Below, in pieces: positions 36,744-47,301 of a stretch of 64,000 bases of DNA; position 1 is the first letter of the stretch, and the number at the start of each line of letters is the position of its first letter. The notes beneath the pieces are model-generated. The model saw only the letters and a program-made list of their open reading frames with translations, did not search any database and had not been told where the DNA came from. The position numbers and the translations under genes are program-made. The DNA comes from Aquimarina spinulae (GTDB lineage Bacteria; Bacteroidota; Bacteroidia; Flavobacteriales; Flavobacteriaceae): assembly GCF_943373825.1 (NCBI RefSeq), contig NZ_CALSBP010000002.1:3151501-3215500 (forward strand), in the 5' to 3' direction.

Positions 36744-38099
36744 CTAAAATCCTAAAATAAGTTTTGCTATATAAAAGAATAAGAAGATCCCAAAAATATC
36801 ATTACTTGTTGTGATAAAGGGACCTGTAGCAATTGCAGGATCAATACCTCTTTTATCCAGAATAATAGGAACAAAAGTACCGATAAGCGCTGCTACGATA
36901 ATAACACTCATAAGTGCTGCTGCTATTGTTAAACTAAACGAGAGTTCATACTTCATAATAAAACCAAAAACAATAATAAGTAGTGCTAATGCAGAACCAT
37001 TAATTAAACTAAGGCTCACTTCTTTTAATAATCGACTTAATAAACTTCCTTTTACTACATTATTTGCCAACCCTTGTACTATAATTGCAGAGGATTGAAC
37101 ACCAACATTTCCTGCCATGGCAGCAATTAGTGGTGTATAAAAAAATAAATCTCTAATTCTTGGATTGGTCATTACACCTTCAAAGCCCTGCATGATGAAT
37201 ACACTTCCTAATCCTCCAAAAAGGCCTAAAATCAACCAGGGTAATCGTGCTCTGGTAAGTTCCCATACATTATCATCTGCTTCTACATCTTGAGAAATAC
37301 CCGCAGCTAATTGATAATCTTTCTCAGCCTCATCCTTAATAAAATCTACAATATCATCTATAGTCACTCGACCAACCAATACATTTTCTTTGTCTACTAC
37401 AGGGATTGCTTCAAGATCATATTTTTGCATAATACGAGCTACTTCTTCTCCTTCGGTATCTACATCTACAGAATCTACTTTAGGGATATATACTTCGCTA
37501 ATATGAGTTTTTGCAGAGGCAGTAAGTAAATCCTTAAGAGATAGTCTGCCTTTTAACTTTTCATCTTTATCTACAACGTAAATAGAATGTACCCGAGTAA
37601 CATTTTCTGCCTGTCGCCGCATTTCTCTTACACAACCAGCTACGGTCCAGGTCTCTTTTACCATTACAAGCTCTTTTGCCATTAGTCCACCTGCAGTATC
37701 TTCATCATAGGTGAGAAGCTCTTTAATATCTTCTGCACGTTTTTCATCCTCTATCTCTGCAATTACTTTTTCTGCACGATCATCAGGAAGCTCGGCAACA
37801 ATATCAGCAGCATCATCAGTATCCATTTCTTCTAACTCTTCTGCAATTTCTTTTGCAGAAAGATTCTCCAGAATACGTTCACGAAAATCTTCTTCGAGCT
37901 CCATAAGAGCTTCAGATGTTTTTTCGCTATCTAATAATTTAATAAGGTAGGTAGCTTCAGATAAGCCAAGTTCACTAATGATTTCTGCAACATCTGCAAA
38001 ATGAATTTCACTAAGCATTTCGCGCAGACGAGTATCACCTTCTTCACGGATAAGGCGTCGTACCTGTTCGATTAACTCATTAGAAACTTCAAATTGCAT
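36744..38099 (-). CDS. mgtE: Magnesium transporter MgtE
   Basis: 451 residues, the usual length. The helical N domain (about 20-125, LEEMDTDDAADIVAELPDD), a CBS pair (about 130-255, YDEDTAGGLMAKELVMVKE and VVDKENVLVGRVTIDDI) and five membrane segments (about 285-450) are all present; the pore motif PLIAAMAGNVGVQSSAI is intact. The N domain and CBS pair gate the channel according to cytoplasmic Mg2+. It lies downstream of rsmA on the same strand. Confidence 0.95.
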   Translation of the reverse strand: MQFEVSNELIEQVRRLIREEGDTRLREMLSEIHFADVAEIISELGLSEATYLIKLLDSEKTSEALMELEEDFRERILENLSAKEIAEELEEMDTDDAADIVAELPDDRAEKVIAEIEDEKRAEDIKELLTYDEDTAGGLMAKELVMVKETWTVAGCVREMRRQAENVTRVHSIYVVDKDEKLKGRLSLKDLLTASAKTHISEVYIPKVDSVDVDTEGEEVARIMQKYDLEAIPVVDKENVLVGRVTIDDIVDFIKDEAEKDYQLAAGISQDVEADDNVWELTRARLPWLILGLFGGLGSVFIMQGFEGVMTNPRIRDLFFYTPLIAAMAGNVGVQSSAIIVQGLANNVVKGSLLSRLLKEVSLSLINGSALALLIIVFGFIMKYELSFSLTIAAALMSVIIVAALIGTFVPIILDKRGIDPAIATGPFITTSNDIFGIFLFFYIAKLILGF

Positions 38100-38181
38100 A
38101 TACTCAGTATTTAGTGATCCCCTTCACAAACGCCCACAAAGATAACCAAAGAATTTAATTGGGCTTTATGAGTGTGTTAAA

Positions 38182-39048
38182 TCACTTAACCTGTTGTTTT
38201 TCAATTAATAACGTTAATTCTATAAATTGTTCAACAGACAATTGTTCGGGACGTTTAGTCAGGATTTCTAATGTTTTGATCTCATCATTCAATTCAAAAG
38301 TTTTAAGACTATTTCTTAGGGTTTTACGACGTTGTCCAAAAGCAGTTTTGACCACTCTGAAAAATAATTTTTCATCACAAGGTAGAGAATATTCATTTTT
38401 TCTAATCAATCGCAATACCCCACTATCTACCTTAGGAGGAGGATTAAAAACATCGGGAGGAACAGTAAATAGATATTCGGCATCATAAAAAGCTTGTGTA
38501 AGCACCGAAAGAATACCGTAGGCTTTACTACCCGCTTTTTCGCAAATACGTTGGGCAACTTCTTTTTGAAACATCCCCGTAAATTCAGGAATTCGATCTT
38601 TGTTTTCTAATGTTTTAAAAACAATTTGTGTAGAAATATTGTATGGAAAATTACCCGTTATTGCAAATTGCTCTTTGGTAAATAACAGATTTAGGTCATA
38701 TTTCAGAAAATCTGCCTCTATTACCCGAAATGTAGTATTTCCTCTTAATGCTTCTGTATGCTCGAGATGAAAATTAGTGTTAAGATATTCGATAGACTCC
38801 CTGTCTAGATCCATAGCGATAACATCGATATCTTTTTGAAGAATATATTTGGTAAGAACTCCCATTCCCGGGCCAATTTCAACAACATTTTTATAGCCTT
38901 GCAAAGTAAGAGTGTCACCAATCTTTTTGGCAATATTCTCATCCTTTAGAAAATGTTGCCCTAGGTGTTTTTTTGCCTTTACTGCAGTTTTTTCGAAAGA
39001 AGATTTAGGATTAGAATTATATTTTTTATTTTTTTTTGGTTTACCCAT
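38182..39048 (-). CDS. rsmA: 16S rRNA (adenine1518-N6/adenine1519-N6)-dimethyltransferase
   Basis: 288 residues from the ATG at 39048, which overlaps the DUF4286 stop by 8 bp (ATGGGTAA); a start at 39057 is possible. SAM-binding motif I is [16 protein letters not shown] and the catalytic box is GNFPYNIST. RsmA (KsgA) dimethylates two adenines of the helix 45 loop of 16S rRNA late in 30S maturation. The N-terminus has a basic extension (KPKKNKKYN) of about 30 residues before HLGQHFL. Confidence 0.96.
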   Translation of the reverse strand: MGKPKKNKKYNSNPKSSFEKTAVKAKKHLGQHFLKDENIAKKIGDTLTLQGYKNVVEIGPGMGVLTKYILQKDIDVIAMDLDRESIEYLNTNFHLEHTEALRGNTTFRVIEADFLKYDLNLLFTKEQFAITGNFPYNISTQIVFKTLENKDRIPEFTGMFQKEVAQRICEKAGSKAYGILSVLTQAFYDAEYLFTVPPDVFNPPPKVDSGVLRLIRKNEYSLPCDEKLFFRVVKTAFGQRRKTLRNSLKTFELNDEIKTLEILTKRPEQLSVEQFIELTLLIEKQQVK

Positions 39049-39355
39049 TCCGTTCACTTACAATTTCTAACTCTGTTCTAAACGCTACAAATTTACCAGT
39101 AAAACGATTAGATTTTGACCTAAGACGATCCGCATCCTCATCATAGTATTTTTGTAAAGTTTCTTTATTACTTGTCGTATATTGTACAGAATAGGTGATA
39201 CCTCCCATTTCTTCTTCTACCAATACTTTGGTCATTAATGCTTTACTAAATTTTCCTGTAGAAAGCATATCAGGTATATGCTCTTCTCTCATCCACTCTA
39301 ACCATTCATCATGGATAGTTTCTTCTATATTTATGGTAACGTTATATATGTACAT
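39041..39355 (-). CDS. DUF4286 family protein
   Basis: 104 residues. [22 protein letters not shown] followed by [14 protein letters not shown] and [20 protein letters not shown] are the signatures. It is a small ferredoxin-like-fold protein specific to Bacteroidota and almost always found beside rsmA, as here. Function unknown. Overlap with rsmA suggests coupled translation. Confidence 0.85.
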   Translation of the reverse strand: MYIYNVTINIEETIHDEWLEWMREEHIPDMLSTGKFSKALMTKVLVEEEMGGITYSVQYTTSNKETLQKYYDEDADRLRSKSNRFTGKFVAFRTELEIVSERNG

Positions 39356-39439
39356 GTTTATTATTAATGTTTTTGGAAGTCGTATTTAGTATAATGACCA
39401 AGGCGCAAAGTTACAAAGAAGTAAAGAGCTACAGGTGAT

Positions 39440-41227
39440 TTAATTTATAGCATCTCCTCTTAGGGTTCTGTATTTTTTTCGTGCTTCTACAAAATAAATA
39501 CTATCAGCATGATTAAAAATTATCTTTTCGTATAATTCTTTAGCTTTTTCAGGCTCTCCCAACTCATTTACATAGAGTTCGGCTAGCCAATAATAAGCAT
39601 CATCAACAAGAATATCATCGTTATAAAATTCGATAATTTTTAGATAGTTGATTTTAGCTTTTTCGAATTGCTTTTCTTTTTCAAATAGCTTTGCCTGGCG
39701 TAAAAAAGCTTCATCCTCAATTTTTTCACCTTTATGTTGAGTTAAAATAATTTCATACATCGTAATTGCATCCTGATTTTTATTCTGAAAAGCTAATAGA
39801 TCGGCTTTTGCAAAAATCTTTAAAGCAGTTTGAGTAGAGTCTTCAAGAGAATTATCACTGATAATTAGACTTAACTCCATGGCATCATTTGCAATCAATT
39901 GAGAGGTAGAAGATTTTAGTACATCGAGCTGTGTTTGTGCCCATGCAAAATCCCCTTTGTAATAGCTGGTTTTTGCGACTTTAAACCTGGCATCTTGTGC
40001 TAGGAAATTATTTTTTAAAGCATTTTGCACCTGGGTATAGTAAATTAACGCCTGATTAAATTTTTGATCCAATACCAGGATGTCTGCAATTTTCATTTTT
40101 ATTCTGGAAGACTGAAACCTTGATAAGGGTTCTCTATCCAGTATATCTTTTAAAAACAGAATAGCTTCCTGCTTTTTATCCTGATTAAATGCTAGAAAAT
40201 GTGAATAATCAATTTGTAACCCTATAGTTTCTCTGCCTTTTCCATATTCCTCAAATACAGTATTATACTGTGTTATAATAGTTTTATGTTCTTTTTTGGA
40301 AGCATTATCTACTTTTGCTTTCAGGATAATTTTATGAGCAGTAAGCTTCATATCTTTTGAAGCAGGCGTTTCTAGAATATAATTTAGAATTTCTACCGCA
40401 GATTTAATGTCTTTTTCCGAAATAGCAATTCTGGCCAGATCTATAATTCCTTCTGGGCTTTCCTGTTTACGTTTGTATATTGCTTTTTCCTGTATAAATG
40501 CTTTTTTAAATTCCTTTTGTTGTACAAAAAGCCAGCTTAGCATTTCGTTGTATAAGATATCAGGATTCTGCTGAAGTTTTTTAATCAATAATTTTCTAAA
40601 TATAACATTTGCCTCACTTGTTGGGGTATCTGTTATGTAGTCACTAAAATTTCGTTGTACAATATTTATATAATTAGGTTGTAATCGCAATAGTGCCAAG
40701 TAACTATCGAACATTTTTTCGAGTTTTCCCTGTTCTCCATAAATTTTGGCTAATTGTACATTAAAGTTTGCCCTGGGATTATTTTTCATCCCTTTTTCAT
40801 AAATTAAAGCTGCTTCATCTAACAGGCTATATTTTTCAAAAGTTTGAGCAAGAGAATAGGCATGATTCGCATTATTGTTATCATAAGTTTCTATGGCCTT
40901 ATTGTAGTATGTGCGAGCTAGCTCTGTTTTACCTTGTAGATCATAATGATGTCCTAATTCGACTAGAATTTGGGCATTATTTGGAACTTTCTCAATTCTC
41001 TTTTTTAGAATACCCTCAGCTTTATCAAAATGTTCTAATTGTTGGTGAGATTCTACTAACCCTAATAAATAATTAATTCGGTTTGGGTTTTTGGTATATA
41101 ATTTTTGATAGATAGAAAGTGCTTTTTCGTATTGTCCCTGTTGGATATAGTTTTTTGCCAACTGTTCCGACTGCGCAATTGTCGAAAAAGTAAAGAACAG
41201 GGCAATATAGAAAAAGATAAAGCGCAT
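39440..41227 (-). CDS. Secreted or periplasmic TPR protein
   Basis: 595 residues with a signal peptide (MRFIFFYIALFFTFSTIAQ). About ten TPR or TPR-like repeats follow, starting with AKNYIQQGQYEKALSIYQKLY and ending with ELYVNELGEPEKAKELYEKII. No catalytic domain is present. It is a scaffold of unknown partner. It lies between serS and DUF4286/rsmA in the same direction, with 84 bp to the next gene. Confidence 0.83.
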   Translation of the reverse strand: MRFIFFYIALFFTFSTIAQSEQLAKNYIQQGQYEKALSIYQKLYTKNPNRINYLLGLVESHQQLEHFDKAEGILKKRIEKVPNNAQILVELGHHYDLQGKTELARTYYNKAIETYDNNNANHAYSLAQTFEKYSLLDEAALIYEKGMKNNPRANFNVQLAKIYGEQGKLEKMFDSYLALLRLQPNYINIVQRNFSDYITDTPTSEANVIFRKLLIKKLQQNPDILYNEMLSWLFVQQKEFKKAFIQEKAIYKRKQESPEGIIDLARIAISEKDIKSAVEILNYILETPASKDMKLTAHKIILKAKVDNASKKEHKTIITQYNTVFEEYGKGRETIGLQIDYSHFLAFNQDKKQEAILFLKDILDREPLSRFQSSRIKMKIADILVLDQKFNQALIYYTQVQNALKNNFLAQDARFKVAKTSYYKGDFAWAQTQLDVLKSSTSQLIANDAMELSLIISDNSLEDSTQTALKIFAKADLLAFQNKNQDAITMYEIILTQHKGEKIEDEAFLRQAKLFEKEKQFEKAKINYLKIIEFYNDDILVDDAYYWLAELYVNELGEPEKAKELYEKIIFNHADSIYFVEARKKYRTLRGDAIN

Positions 41228-41285
41228 TTTGCAAGTTTTTTTGTAAAGATAACAAAATGCGCTTTAGTAATATGTTATGGATCCT

Positions 41286-42557
41286 TTAATCTATATATTC
41301 AAATCCGCAGTAAGGAACCAGTACTTCGGGGATTTTGATACCATTTGGAGTTTGGTAATTTTCTAATATACCTGCAAGTACCCTCGGTAATGCCAATGAA
41401 CTTCCGTTAAGTGTATGTACCAATTGATTTTTTCCATTTGCATCTTTATATCTTAATTTTAAGCGATTAGCTTGATAAGATTCAAAATTAGATACAGAAC
41501 TAATCTCTAACCAACGATCCTGTGCTGTCGAGAAAACTTCAAAATCATATGTTAGTGCAGAAGTAAATCCAATATCTCCACCGCAAAGACGTAGTATACG
41601 ATACGGTAATTGTAAATCGTTAAGAATCCCTTTTATATGATCTACCATTCCATCAAGTGCCTTGTATGAATTTTCAGGGGTCTCGATACGTACAATTTCT
41701 ACTTTGTCAAATTGATGCAATCGATTTAATCCACGTACATGTGCACCATAAGAACCTGCCTCACGTCTAAAACACGGGGTATATCCTGTACAGCAAATAG
41801 GAAGATCACTTTCCTGTAATAGCTCATCTCTAAACATATTGGTTACAGGAACCTCTGCAGTAGGAATAAGATATAAATCATCACCGGTTACATGATACAT
41901 TTGTCCTTCTTTATCCGGTAATTGTCCCGTACCATATCCCGATGCTTCATTAACAAGATGAGGTACCTGAAACTCTTTATATCCAGCATCAGTATTTTTA
42001 TCCAAAAAATAACTAATCAAAGCACGTTGTAATCGAGCACCTTTTCCTTTATACACAGGAAAACCAGCCCCCGTTATTTTTACACCCAATTCAAAATCAA
42101 TAATGTCATATTTTTTGGCAAGCTCCCAATGTGGTAATGCACCTTCTTCTAAGACAGGAATATCACCTTCACGAAAAACCTCTTCATTATCTTCATCACT
42201 TTGACCATTAGGAACAGTATCATGAGGAACATTTGGGATTGTATATAATAATTGTATTAATTTCTCCTGGATATCGGTGAGCTCTGTTGATAGTTGCTTA
42301 GAACTTTCTTTAAGTTGTGCAGTTTTCTCTTTTAGCAAGTTTGCTTTTTGCTGTTCACCGTTTTTAAACAGTAGCCCTATTTCTTTAGAGAATTTATTAG
42401 AATCTGCTAGAGTATTGTCTAATTTGGTCTGTGTGGCACGTCGACTTTCATCCAAGCCAATAATTTCTTCTAAAACAACAGCCGCGTCAAAATTCCTTTT
42501 TGTCAAAGCTTTTATATACGCTTCTTTGTTTGCTATGATGTTTTGTACTACTAACAT
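41286..42557 (-). CDS. serS: Seryl-tRNA synthetase
   Basis: 423 residues. An N-terminal two-helix arm (about 30-100, binding tRNA-Ser) is followed by the class II core with motif 2 TPCFRREAGSYGAHVRGLNR and motif 3 LNGSSLALPRVLAGILEN. Essential enzyme. 58 bp separate it from the TPR gene. Confidence 0.98.
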   Translation of the reverse strand: MLVVQNIIANKEAYIKALTKRNFDAAVVLEEIIGLDESRRATQTKLDNTLADSNKFSKEIGLLFKNGEQQKANLLKEKTAQLKESSKQLSTELTDIQEKLIQLLYTIPNVPHDTVPNGQSDEDNEEVFREGDIPVLEEGALPHWELAKKYDIIDFELGVKITGAGFPVYKGKGARLQRALISYFLDKNTDAGYKEFQVPHLVNEASGYGTGQLPDKEGQMYHVTGDDLYLIPTAEVPVTNMFRDELLQESDLPICCTGYTPCFRREAGSYGAHVRGLNRLHQFDKVEIVRIETPENSYKALDGMVDHIKGILNDLQLPYRILRLCGGDIGFTSALTYDFEVFSTAQDRWLEISSVSNFESYQANRLKLRYKDANGKNQLVHTLNGSSLALPRVLAGILENYQTPNGIKIPEVLVPYCGFEYID

Positions 42558-42568
42558 GATATCTTTTT

Positions 42569-42668
42569 TGGGCGATTTCCGGGCTATTCGTTATATCTTT
42601 TTCTTGGCCACCCTAAGCTTATCTAAGGGTATTAATGATCAAGAAAAAGGATGCCACTACTATCCCTA
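42569..42668 (-). repeat. Dispersed hairpin repeat, copy 2
   Basis: On the minus strand it runs from GGGATAGTAGTGGCATCC to AGATATAACGAATAGCCCGG. The arms CTTTTTCTTG (42597-42606) and CAAGAAAAAG (42640-42649) pair perfectly, and their bases differ from those of copies 1 and 3. It fills the space between serS and the TPR kinase. Confidence 0.7.
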
Positions 42669-42769
42669 TCGCAATGAAGGAGCAAATTTAAAGAAAAGTG
42701 AGGTTTTAGATTGTAGTTCTATAGTGAATTTTAAGAAATTTATTCAAACCTATTTAAGAATATAAAAAT

Positions 42770-44668
42770 TTATGCAATTGGGACTTCTATATTAATGACC
42801 GTACCTCTTTGAATTACAGAGTCTATGAACATATCTCCGGATAAAGTACTCAAACGAGTTTTTATGTTTTTAAACCCAATTCCATCAACTGCTTTTCCAC
42901 TCTCAAAACCTACACCATCATCTTCAAAAAGCAGTTGTATCGAATCATCATGGTGATTGAGATAGATATCGATATTTTTGGCTTTAGCATGTTTAAGACA
43001 ATTAGTTAATAGTTCTTGTATGATCTTAAATAATTCTTCTGTAAGAGTCGGACTAATTTGGTTAATCTGATTTTTGGGATATGGGTGAAATGATATTTGT
43101 TGCCCGCTACCATTGATCACATTGTTTATATATTCCTTTATTAAGGAAGTAATCGGATTTTTTTGAAACTTTTTGGGAATGAGGTTGTGAGAAAAATCTC
43201 TTACTTGATTATAGGTCTCATCAACTTGTTTAATAATACTAGCTTCTTGATCATCGGTTTTATCCGAGTTAGAAAGTTGCAATTTTATACTCGCCAGATT
43301 GCCACCAACACTATCATGTAACTCTCGTGCCAGACGTTGCCTTTCTTTATCTTGCCCTTCCATTGTAGCTTTGATCAGATTTAATTCCTGATCCTTCATC
43401 AACCCATATACTTTTTGAGTATTTACCTCTTCTTGCGATTTGTTGAGTGCTATTTGAGTCTTTAGTTTCTGGAAATACATAAACAGTAGGCCAACTACTG
43501 GCAGGAGTACAGCGAGAAAACCGATTAAAAATGCTTTTTTGATAGTTCGTTGTCTTTCAAGCTCACTTTCTTTTAATAGTCGCTCTTCTTTAAGCGATAA
43601 GATCTCTTTTTCCTTTTGTAGCGTTTGATATTTAACCTCTAGTTCTTTTACAATTTTTTTATTTTGTTTTGTTGTAATTCGATTAGAAACATCTACATAT
43701 TGAGTCATTAATGCATATGCATTTTTATAATTTCCACGAGTAGCATAAAGACTTTTTAACATCTCGATTACTCTTTTTTGTAACTCTAGCCTATTCCATT
43801 GTACAGCATTTACATATGCAGAGTTTAATATCATCTCTGCCGAATCATAATCTTCTAATTTATAATATACTCGACCTATTTGATATACTGCTTCTATATA
43901 TAAGTCATAGAAATGGTTTTCTTGAGCTTGCTCTTTTGCAGGCATAAAGTACTCCATTGCTTTGATGGTTCGATCACTAAAAAGCTCGATTCTCCCAAGT
44001 TTTAATCGAACTTCTATTGATGTTTTATTTGGAGTATCTGGAAGATCTTCTAGTACAGAAAAATAATATGACTTTGCCTTTTCACTATTGTTTTTATAAT
44101 AATAAATATCTCCTAAAAACTTTCCAGCCAGTATTATGGTTTCTTTATTCCTGGATTCTGCAATGCAAGATTCGAAAATGGGGAGTGCTAGTTCATATTT
44201 TTTTTGCTTTAGATATACAATACCCAATCCAAGTTGATGTTTGTAATGCATAGTTTGCATTTCGGGAATAGGAGAATTAGTAATACCTTCAATAAAGTGT
44301 TTCATCGCACCATCATAGAGCCCGTTTTTAAGTTTTCCGTGTCCGATAATATGGTTTGCTATAGAAAGATATAATGGTTTGTTGGTGATATTTTCTTTTA
44401 GCACTGTTGTTTTTAAAAGATCACCATAATACGTTATAGAATCGGTATTGCCCGCCTGTAGGTGTATTTGAGCTATTTTTTCGATAAGCTGTAGACGCGT
44501 GGTAATATCAGGGCTGTTTTTAAGCTGACTATATAACTGTGTATCTACGGTATTAGGTATAATACCAAAAAAAGTATAACCAGTATCTTTCTTGTTTTTT
44601 TGACTATTCGCAGAAAAGAAAAACAACAGAAGGATGCTACAAATTCCCTTTATTAGATATGAATGCAT
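42770..44668 (-). CDS. TPR-containing sensor histidine kinase (HisKA_3 type)
   Basis: 632 residues from the ATG at 44668; the longer frame (44761) has a non-signal N-terminus. The signal peptide (IKGICSILLLFFFSANSQ) and TPR repeats (about 30-360) make a periplasmic sensor. One membrane segment lies near 385 (AFLIGFLAVLLPVVGLLF), then a coiled coil, HisKA_3 with the phospho-acceptor in RQRLARELHDSVGGNLASI, and HATPase_c with ELLTNCLKHAKAKN and FEDDGVGFE. This class usually pairs with a NarL/LuxR response regulator; none is adjacent. It resembles the TPR-LuxR protein at 27055 in architecture but carries a kinase instead of HTH. Confidence 0.88.
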   Translation of the reverse strand: MHSYLIKGICSILLLFFFSANSQKNKKDTGYTFFGIIPNTVDTQLYSQLKNSPDITTRLQLIEKIAQIHLQAGNTDSITYYGDLLKTTVLKENITNKPLYLSIANHIIGHGKLKNGLYDGAMKHFIEGITNSPIPEMQTMHYKHQLGLGIVYLKQKKYELALPIFESCIAESRNKETIILAGKFLGDIYYYKNNSEKAKSYYFSVLEDLPDTPNKTSIEVRLKLGRIELFSDRTIKAMEYFMPAKEQAQENHFYDLYIEAVYQIGRVYYKLEDYDSAEMILNSAYVNAVQWNRLELQKRVIEMLKSLYATRGNYKNAYALMTQYVDVSNRITTKQNKKIVKELEVKYQTLQKEKEILSLKEERLLKESELERQRTIKKAFLIGFLAVLLPVVGLLFMYFQKLKTQIALNKSQEEVNTQKVYGLMKDQELNLIKATMEGQDKERQRLARELHDSVGGNLASIKLQLSNSDKTDDQEASIIKQVDETYNQVRDFSHNLIPKKFQKNPITSLIKEYINNVINGSGQQISFHPYPKNQINQISPTLTEELFKIIQELLTNCLKHAKAKNIDIYLNHHDDSIQLLFEDDGVGFESGKAVDGIGFKNIKTRLSTLSGDMFIDSVIQRGTVINIEVPIA

Positions 44669-44831
44669 TGTAATGATTTTTGTGAGTCCGAAATGAGCTA
44701 CACAAATTAGAGTGTATAATTTCGGGTTAAAACCGTATTTCCTTGATTTTAAACTATGCAAAACTACATAAGGTTTTGCAATGAAGTGCTATTGGGGTCA
44801 AAAAATAACTTAATTTTAGCTTGTTTTATTT

Positions 44832-44858
44832 AAAAAAAGAGCATTTTAGTTCTTTTTT
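44832..44858 (-). terminator. Terminator-like hairpin after the HTTM gene
   Basis: AAAAAAAGA/TCTTTTTT pair over 8 bases with an interrupted extension, around an ATTTT loop; on the minus strand it lies 24 bp past the HTTM stop codon and ends in T residues. Confidence 0.45.
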
Positions 44859-44881
44859 CTGCTGTAAATGATAAGACTATT

Positions 44882-46207
44882 TTATTCTTTTTTTTCATAT
44901 TTGAGAATCCACGGATTTGTAGTAAAATAATTCCACGAAGCACTGGCTAAATCAACTTTTGGATCGATAAGTGTTTGGTATTTTTTACCATTAATAGATA
45001 CTTTACTACGTACATAGATCGCAATATCTTTTTCTTTTGTGGCATATTCTGCCTTGAGTCTTTGTGCAAACTGCCACATAGCATCTGGTTTTGATGATAC
45101 TAATCGCAATTGTTTTTTGGAGAGATAATCATTTTTACTAATTAGTTTCTGTAGTGCCTTAGGGTCATTTTTGTCTACAACATAGAAATTAGTAGTGCCA
45201 TAGCGACCTCTTAACATCATACGCCAACTCATTCTATGACCTTCTTCTGTCCATAATACATCTCCCGGGATAATCCAGTGACGAATAGGGAGCAGGATTT
45301 GTATAACAAACCAGACTGTTAATACAGGAAGCAAAAATTTACGGTATGAAGGGATAATTACTTCTCCGACATTATAAAATTCCTTCTTTCTCATAAACAA
45401 ATGATGTACCCTTTCTTTAGAAAAGAAAAAGACGGTAAATGCCAATGATAAATACGGAAATATCCCTATTTGAAAAACAATAGAATTAAAAAGATGAAAA
45501 AAGACACTAAAACAAAAAGCAGCAAGTCGAGTTCTCTTCCATAATAGTAAAGGGATAATTAATAAATCGAATAAAATACCATAATAGGCAATAAAAACAT
45601 GTGTCCAATGTTTTTGAAGAATATTTCCTACAATAGGATAATTTGCTTTGCCAGCCATCAGATTTTTGGCAACAGTAAAGTCTAACCAATCTGGATATAG
45701 TTTAGCAACAGATGCATAGGTATATACAATCCATAGTTGAGCAATAATTACTAATATACACCATCTGGGCATGGCAATTTTTTTAAGTAATGGGTTCTGT
45801 TTTACATCTACCGAGAAATAATTTCCTGCGGGTAAAGTGCACATTATTATACAAAGAAGTAATAGGAGATAGTAGTGATTGTTATAGGATGCTTTTTGCA
45901 TAAAATAGACCCCTGCCCATAATATGGTATACCCAATCATACTCCATCGATATCTAAAACCAATCATTACTAAAAGGCCAAAAATCCCCATTATGGCAAA
46001 ATAATAATACATGCCATTACCAGGTAAGGGTTGTAAAAAATCTAAACCAATAAAATTAAAGGTAAATCTGGGTTCGACTAAGGTACGGGTAACCCAGCCC
46101 GTAAAAATAGCGCCAATAGCCTCTGAAGCAATCAGGAATCCAAAAAAAACTCGAAATATAATAAGAGAACTATTATCTACTTGAGTGAATAGCCAACGAT
46201 TGATCAT
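44882..46207 (-). CDS. HTTM-domain (vitamin K-dependent gamma-carboxylase-like) membrane protein
   Basis: 441 residues with about eight membrane segments and a C-terminal soluble region of about 110 residues. FRVFFGFLIASEAIGAIFTGWV and the aromatic-rich loops (YNNHYYLLLLLCIIMC) are typical of HTTM proteins, which are related to eukaryotic gamma-carboxylase. Bacterial members are not known to carboxylate glutamate, so the function is open. Its start overlaps the stop codon of ribF by 4 bp (ATGA), so the two are translationally coupled. Confidence 0.78.
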   Translation of the reverse strand: MINRWLFTQVDNSSLIIFRVFFGFLIASEAIGAIFTGWVTRTLVEPRFTFNFIGLDFLQPLPGNGMYYYFAIMGIFGLLVMIGFRYRWSMIGYTILWAGVYFMQKASYNNHYYLLLLLCIIMCTLPAGNYFSVDVKQNPLLKKIAMPRWCILVIIAQLWIVYTYASVAKLYPDWLDFTVAKNLMAGKANYPIVGNILQKHWTHVFIAYYGILFDLLIIPLLLWKRTRLAAFCFSVFFHLFNSIVFQIGIFPYLSLAFTVFFFSKERVHHLFMRKKEFYNVGEVIIPSYRKFLLPVLTVWFVIQILLPIRHWIIPGDVLWTEEGHRMSWRMMLRGRYGTTNFYVVDKNDPKALQKLISKNDYLSKKQLRLVSSKPDAMWQFAQRLKAEYATKEKDIAIYVRSKVSINGKKYQTLIDPKVDLASASWNYFTTNPWILKYEKKE

Positions 46208-47136
46208 ACTAAAGAATTTATAAAATCACGAGAGAAATCTTCATCTTCCTGCATAGCATCTTGTAATTGCTCTAGAGAATCAAATTTTTTCTCATCCCGA
46301 ATACGTTTTATCATTTCGATCTGAATCTTTTTGTCATATAAATTAAAAGAAGTGTCAAAGAAATGCGTTTCTATCGTTTGTTTGGTGCCATTTACCGTAG
46401 GGTTTGTACCGATATTCATCATCCCAAAATAGGTTTTGCTATCAATAAATGATTTTACAATATAAACTCCGTTTTTTGGGATTAATTTGTAATCTTCTTC
46501 GATATGTAAATTAGCGGTCGGATAGTTAAGTTTACGCCCTAATCTTTTTCCTTTTACTACCTTACCAGTTAGCATAAAGCAATATCCCAGATATGCATTT
46601 GCTTTGGTAATATTCCCATCGAATAATGCTTTTCTGATTTTGGTAGAACTTACGGCAACATCATCAAGATCTTGCTTAGAAATTTCTTCTACAGTAAAAT
46701 CATTTTGTACACCATAAGAAGCAAGATCTGTAATATTAGAATTACGATTGCGTCCAAATCGATGATCATATCCTATAATAACATGTTTTGCTTTAAGGCA
46801 GTCGATAAGCATCTGTTGTACATATTCTCCTGCGCTTAGACGAGAGAATTCTTTGGTAAATGGATGAATAACCAGATTGTCTAGTCCGGTCTTTTCTAAA
46901 ATCTGTATACGCTCATCAATAGTATTGATAAGCTTGATATCAGAATCTTGTTGTAACACCATTCTGGGGTGAGGAAAAAATGTAAGAATAACCGACTCCA
47001 AATTATTTTTTCTGGCACTTTCTATCAGGCGTTCTATTATTTTTTTGTGGCCAATATGTACACCATCAAAAGTACCTATAGTAACTACAGATTGAATCTG
47101 GCTATCGTATGTTTTTGCATTTATATAACGTTTCAT
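46204..47136 (-). CDS. ribF: Bifunctional riboflavin kinase/FAD synthetase
   Basis: 310 residues. The N-terminal adenylyltransferase has GTFDGVHIGHKKII (the HxGH type motif) and the C-terminal flavokinase has GKRLGRKLNYPTANL. The enzyme makes FMN then FAD. It precedes the HTTM gene with overlap and follows pth by 165 bp. Confidence 0.96.
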   Translation of the reverse strand: MKRYINAKTYDSQIQSVVTIGTFDGVHIGHKKIIERLIESARKNNLESVILTFFPHPRMVLQQDSDIKLINTIDERIQILEKTGLDNLVIHPFTKEFSRLSAGEYVQQMLIDCLKAKHVIIGYDHRFGRNRNSNITDLASYGVQNDFTVEEISKQDLDDVAVSSTKIRKALFDGNITKANAYLGYCFMLTGKVVKGKRLGRKLNYPTANLHIEEDYKLIPKNGVYIVKSFIDSKTYFGMMNIGTNPTVNGTKQTIETHFFDTSFNLYDKKIQIEMIKRIRDEKKFDSLEQLQDAMQEDEDFSRDFINSLV

Positions 47137-47301
47137 CTGTTCATTTTTGATTTGATTTCAACCATCAGATAGAATTCGTTAATGAATAATATAACCTGTC
47201 TATTGCTAGGTAGATAAGCATTGATATGATTGTTATAGCTCATTTCGAGAAGTAAGATTTTAAGCAATTGTAAAAATAAAAAATAGTTCTGAGACATTTC
47301 T

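Noticed and set aside
42277..42765. A plus-strand 162-codon ORF antisense to the start of serS.
   Set aside because: It overlaps a conserved essential gene and a hairpin repeat, and its sequence is low in complexity.
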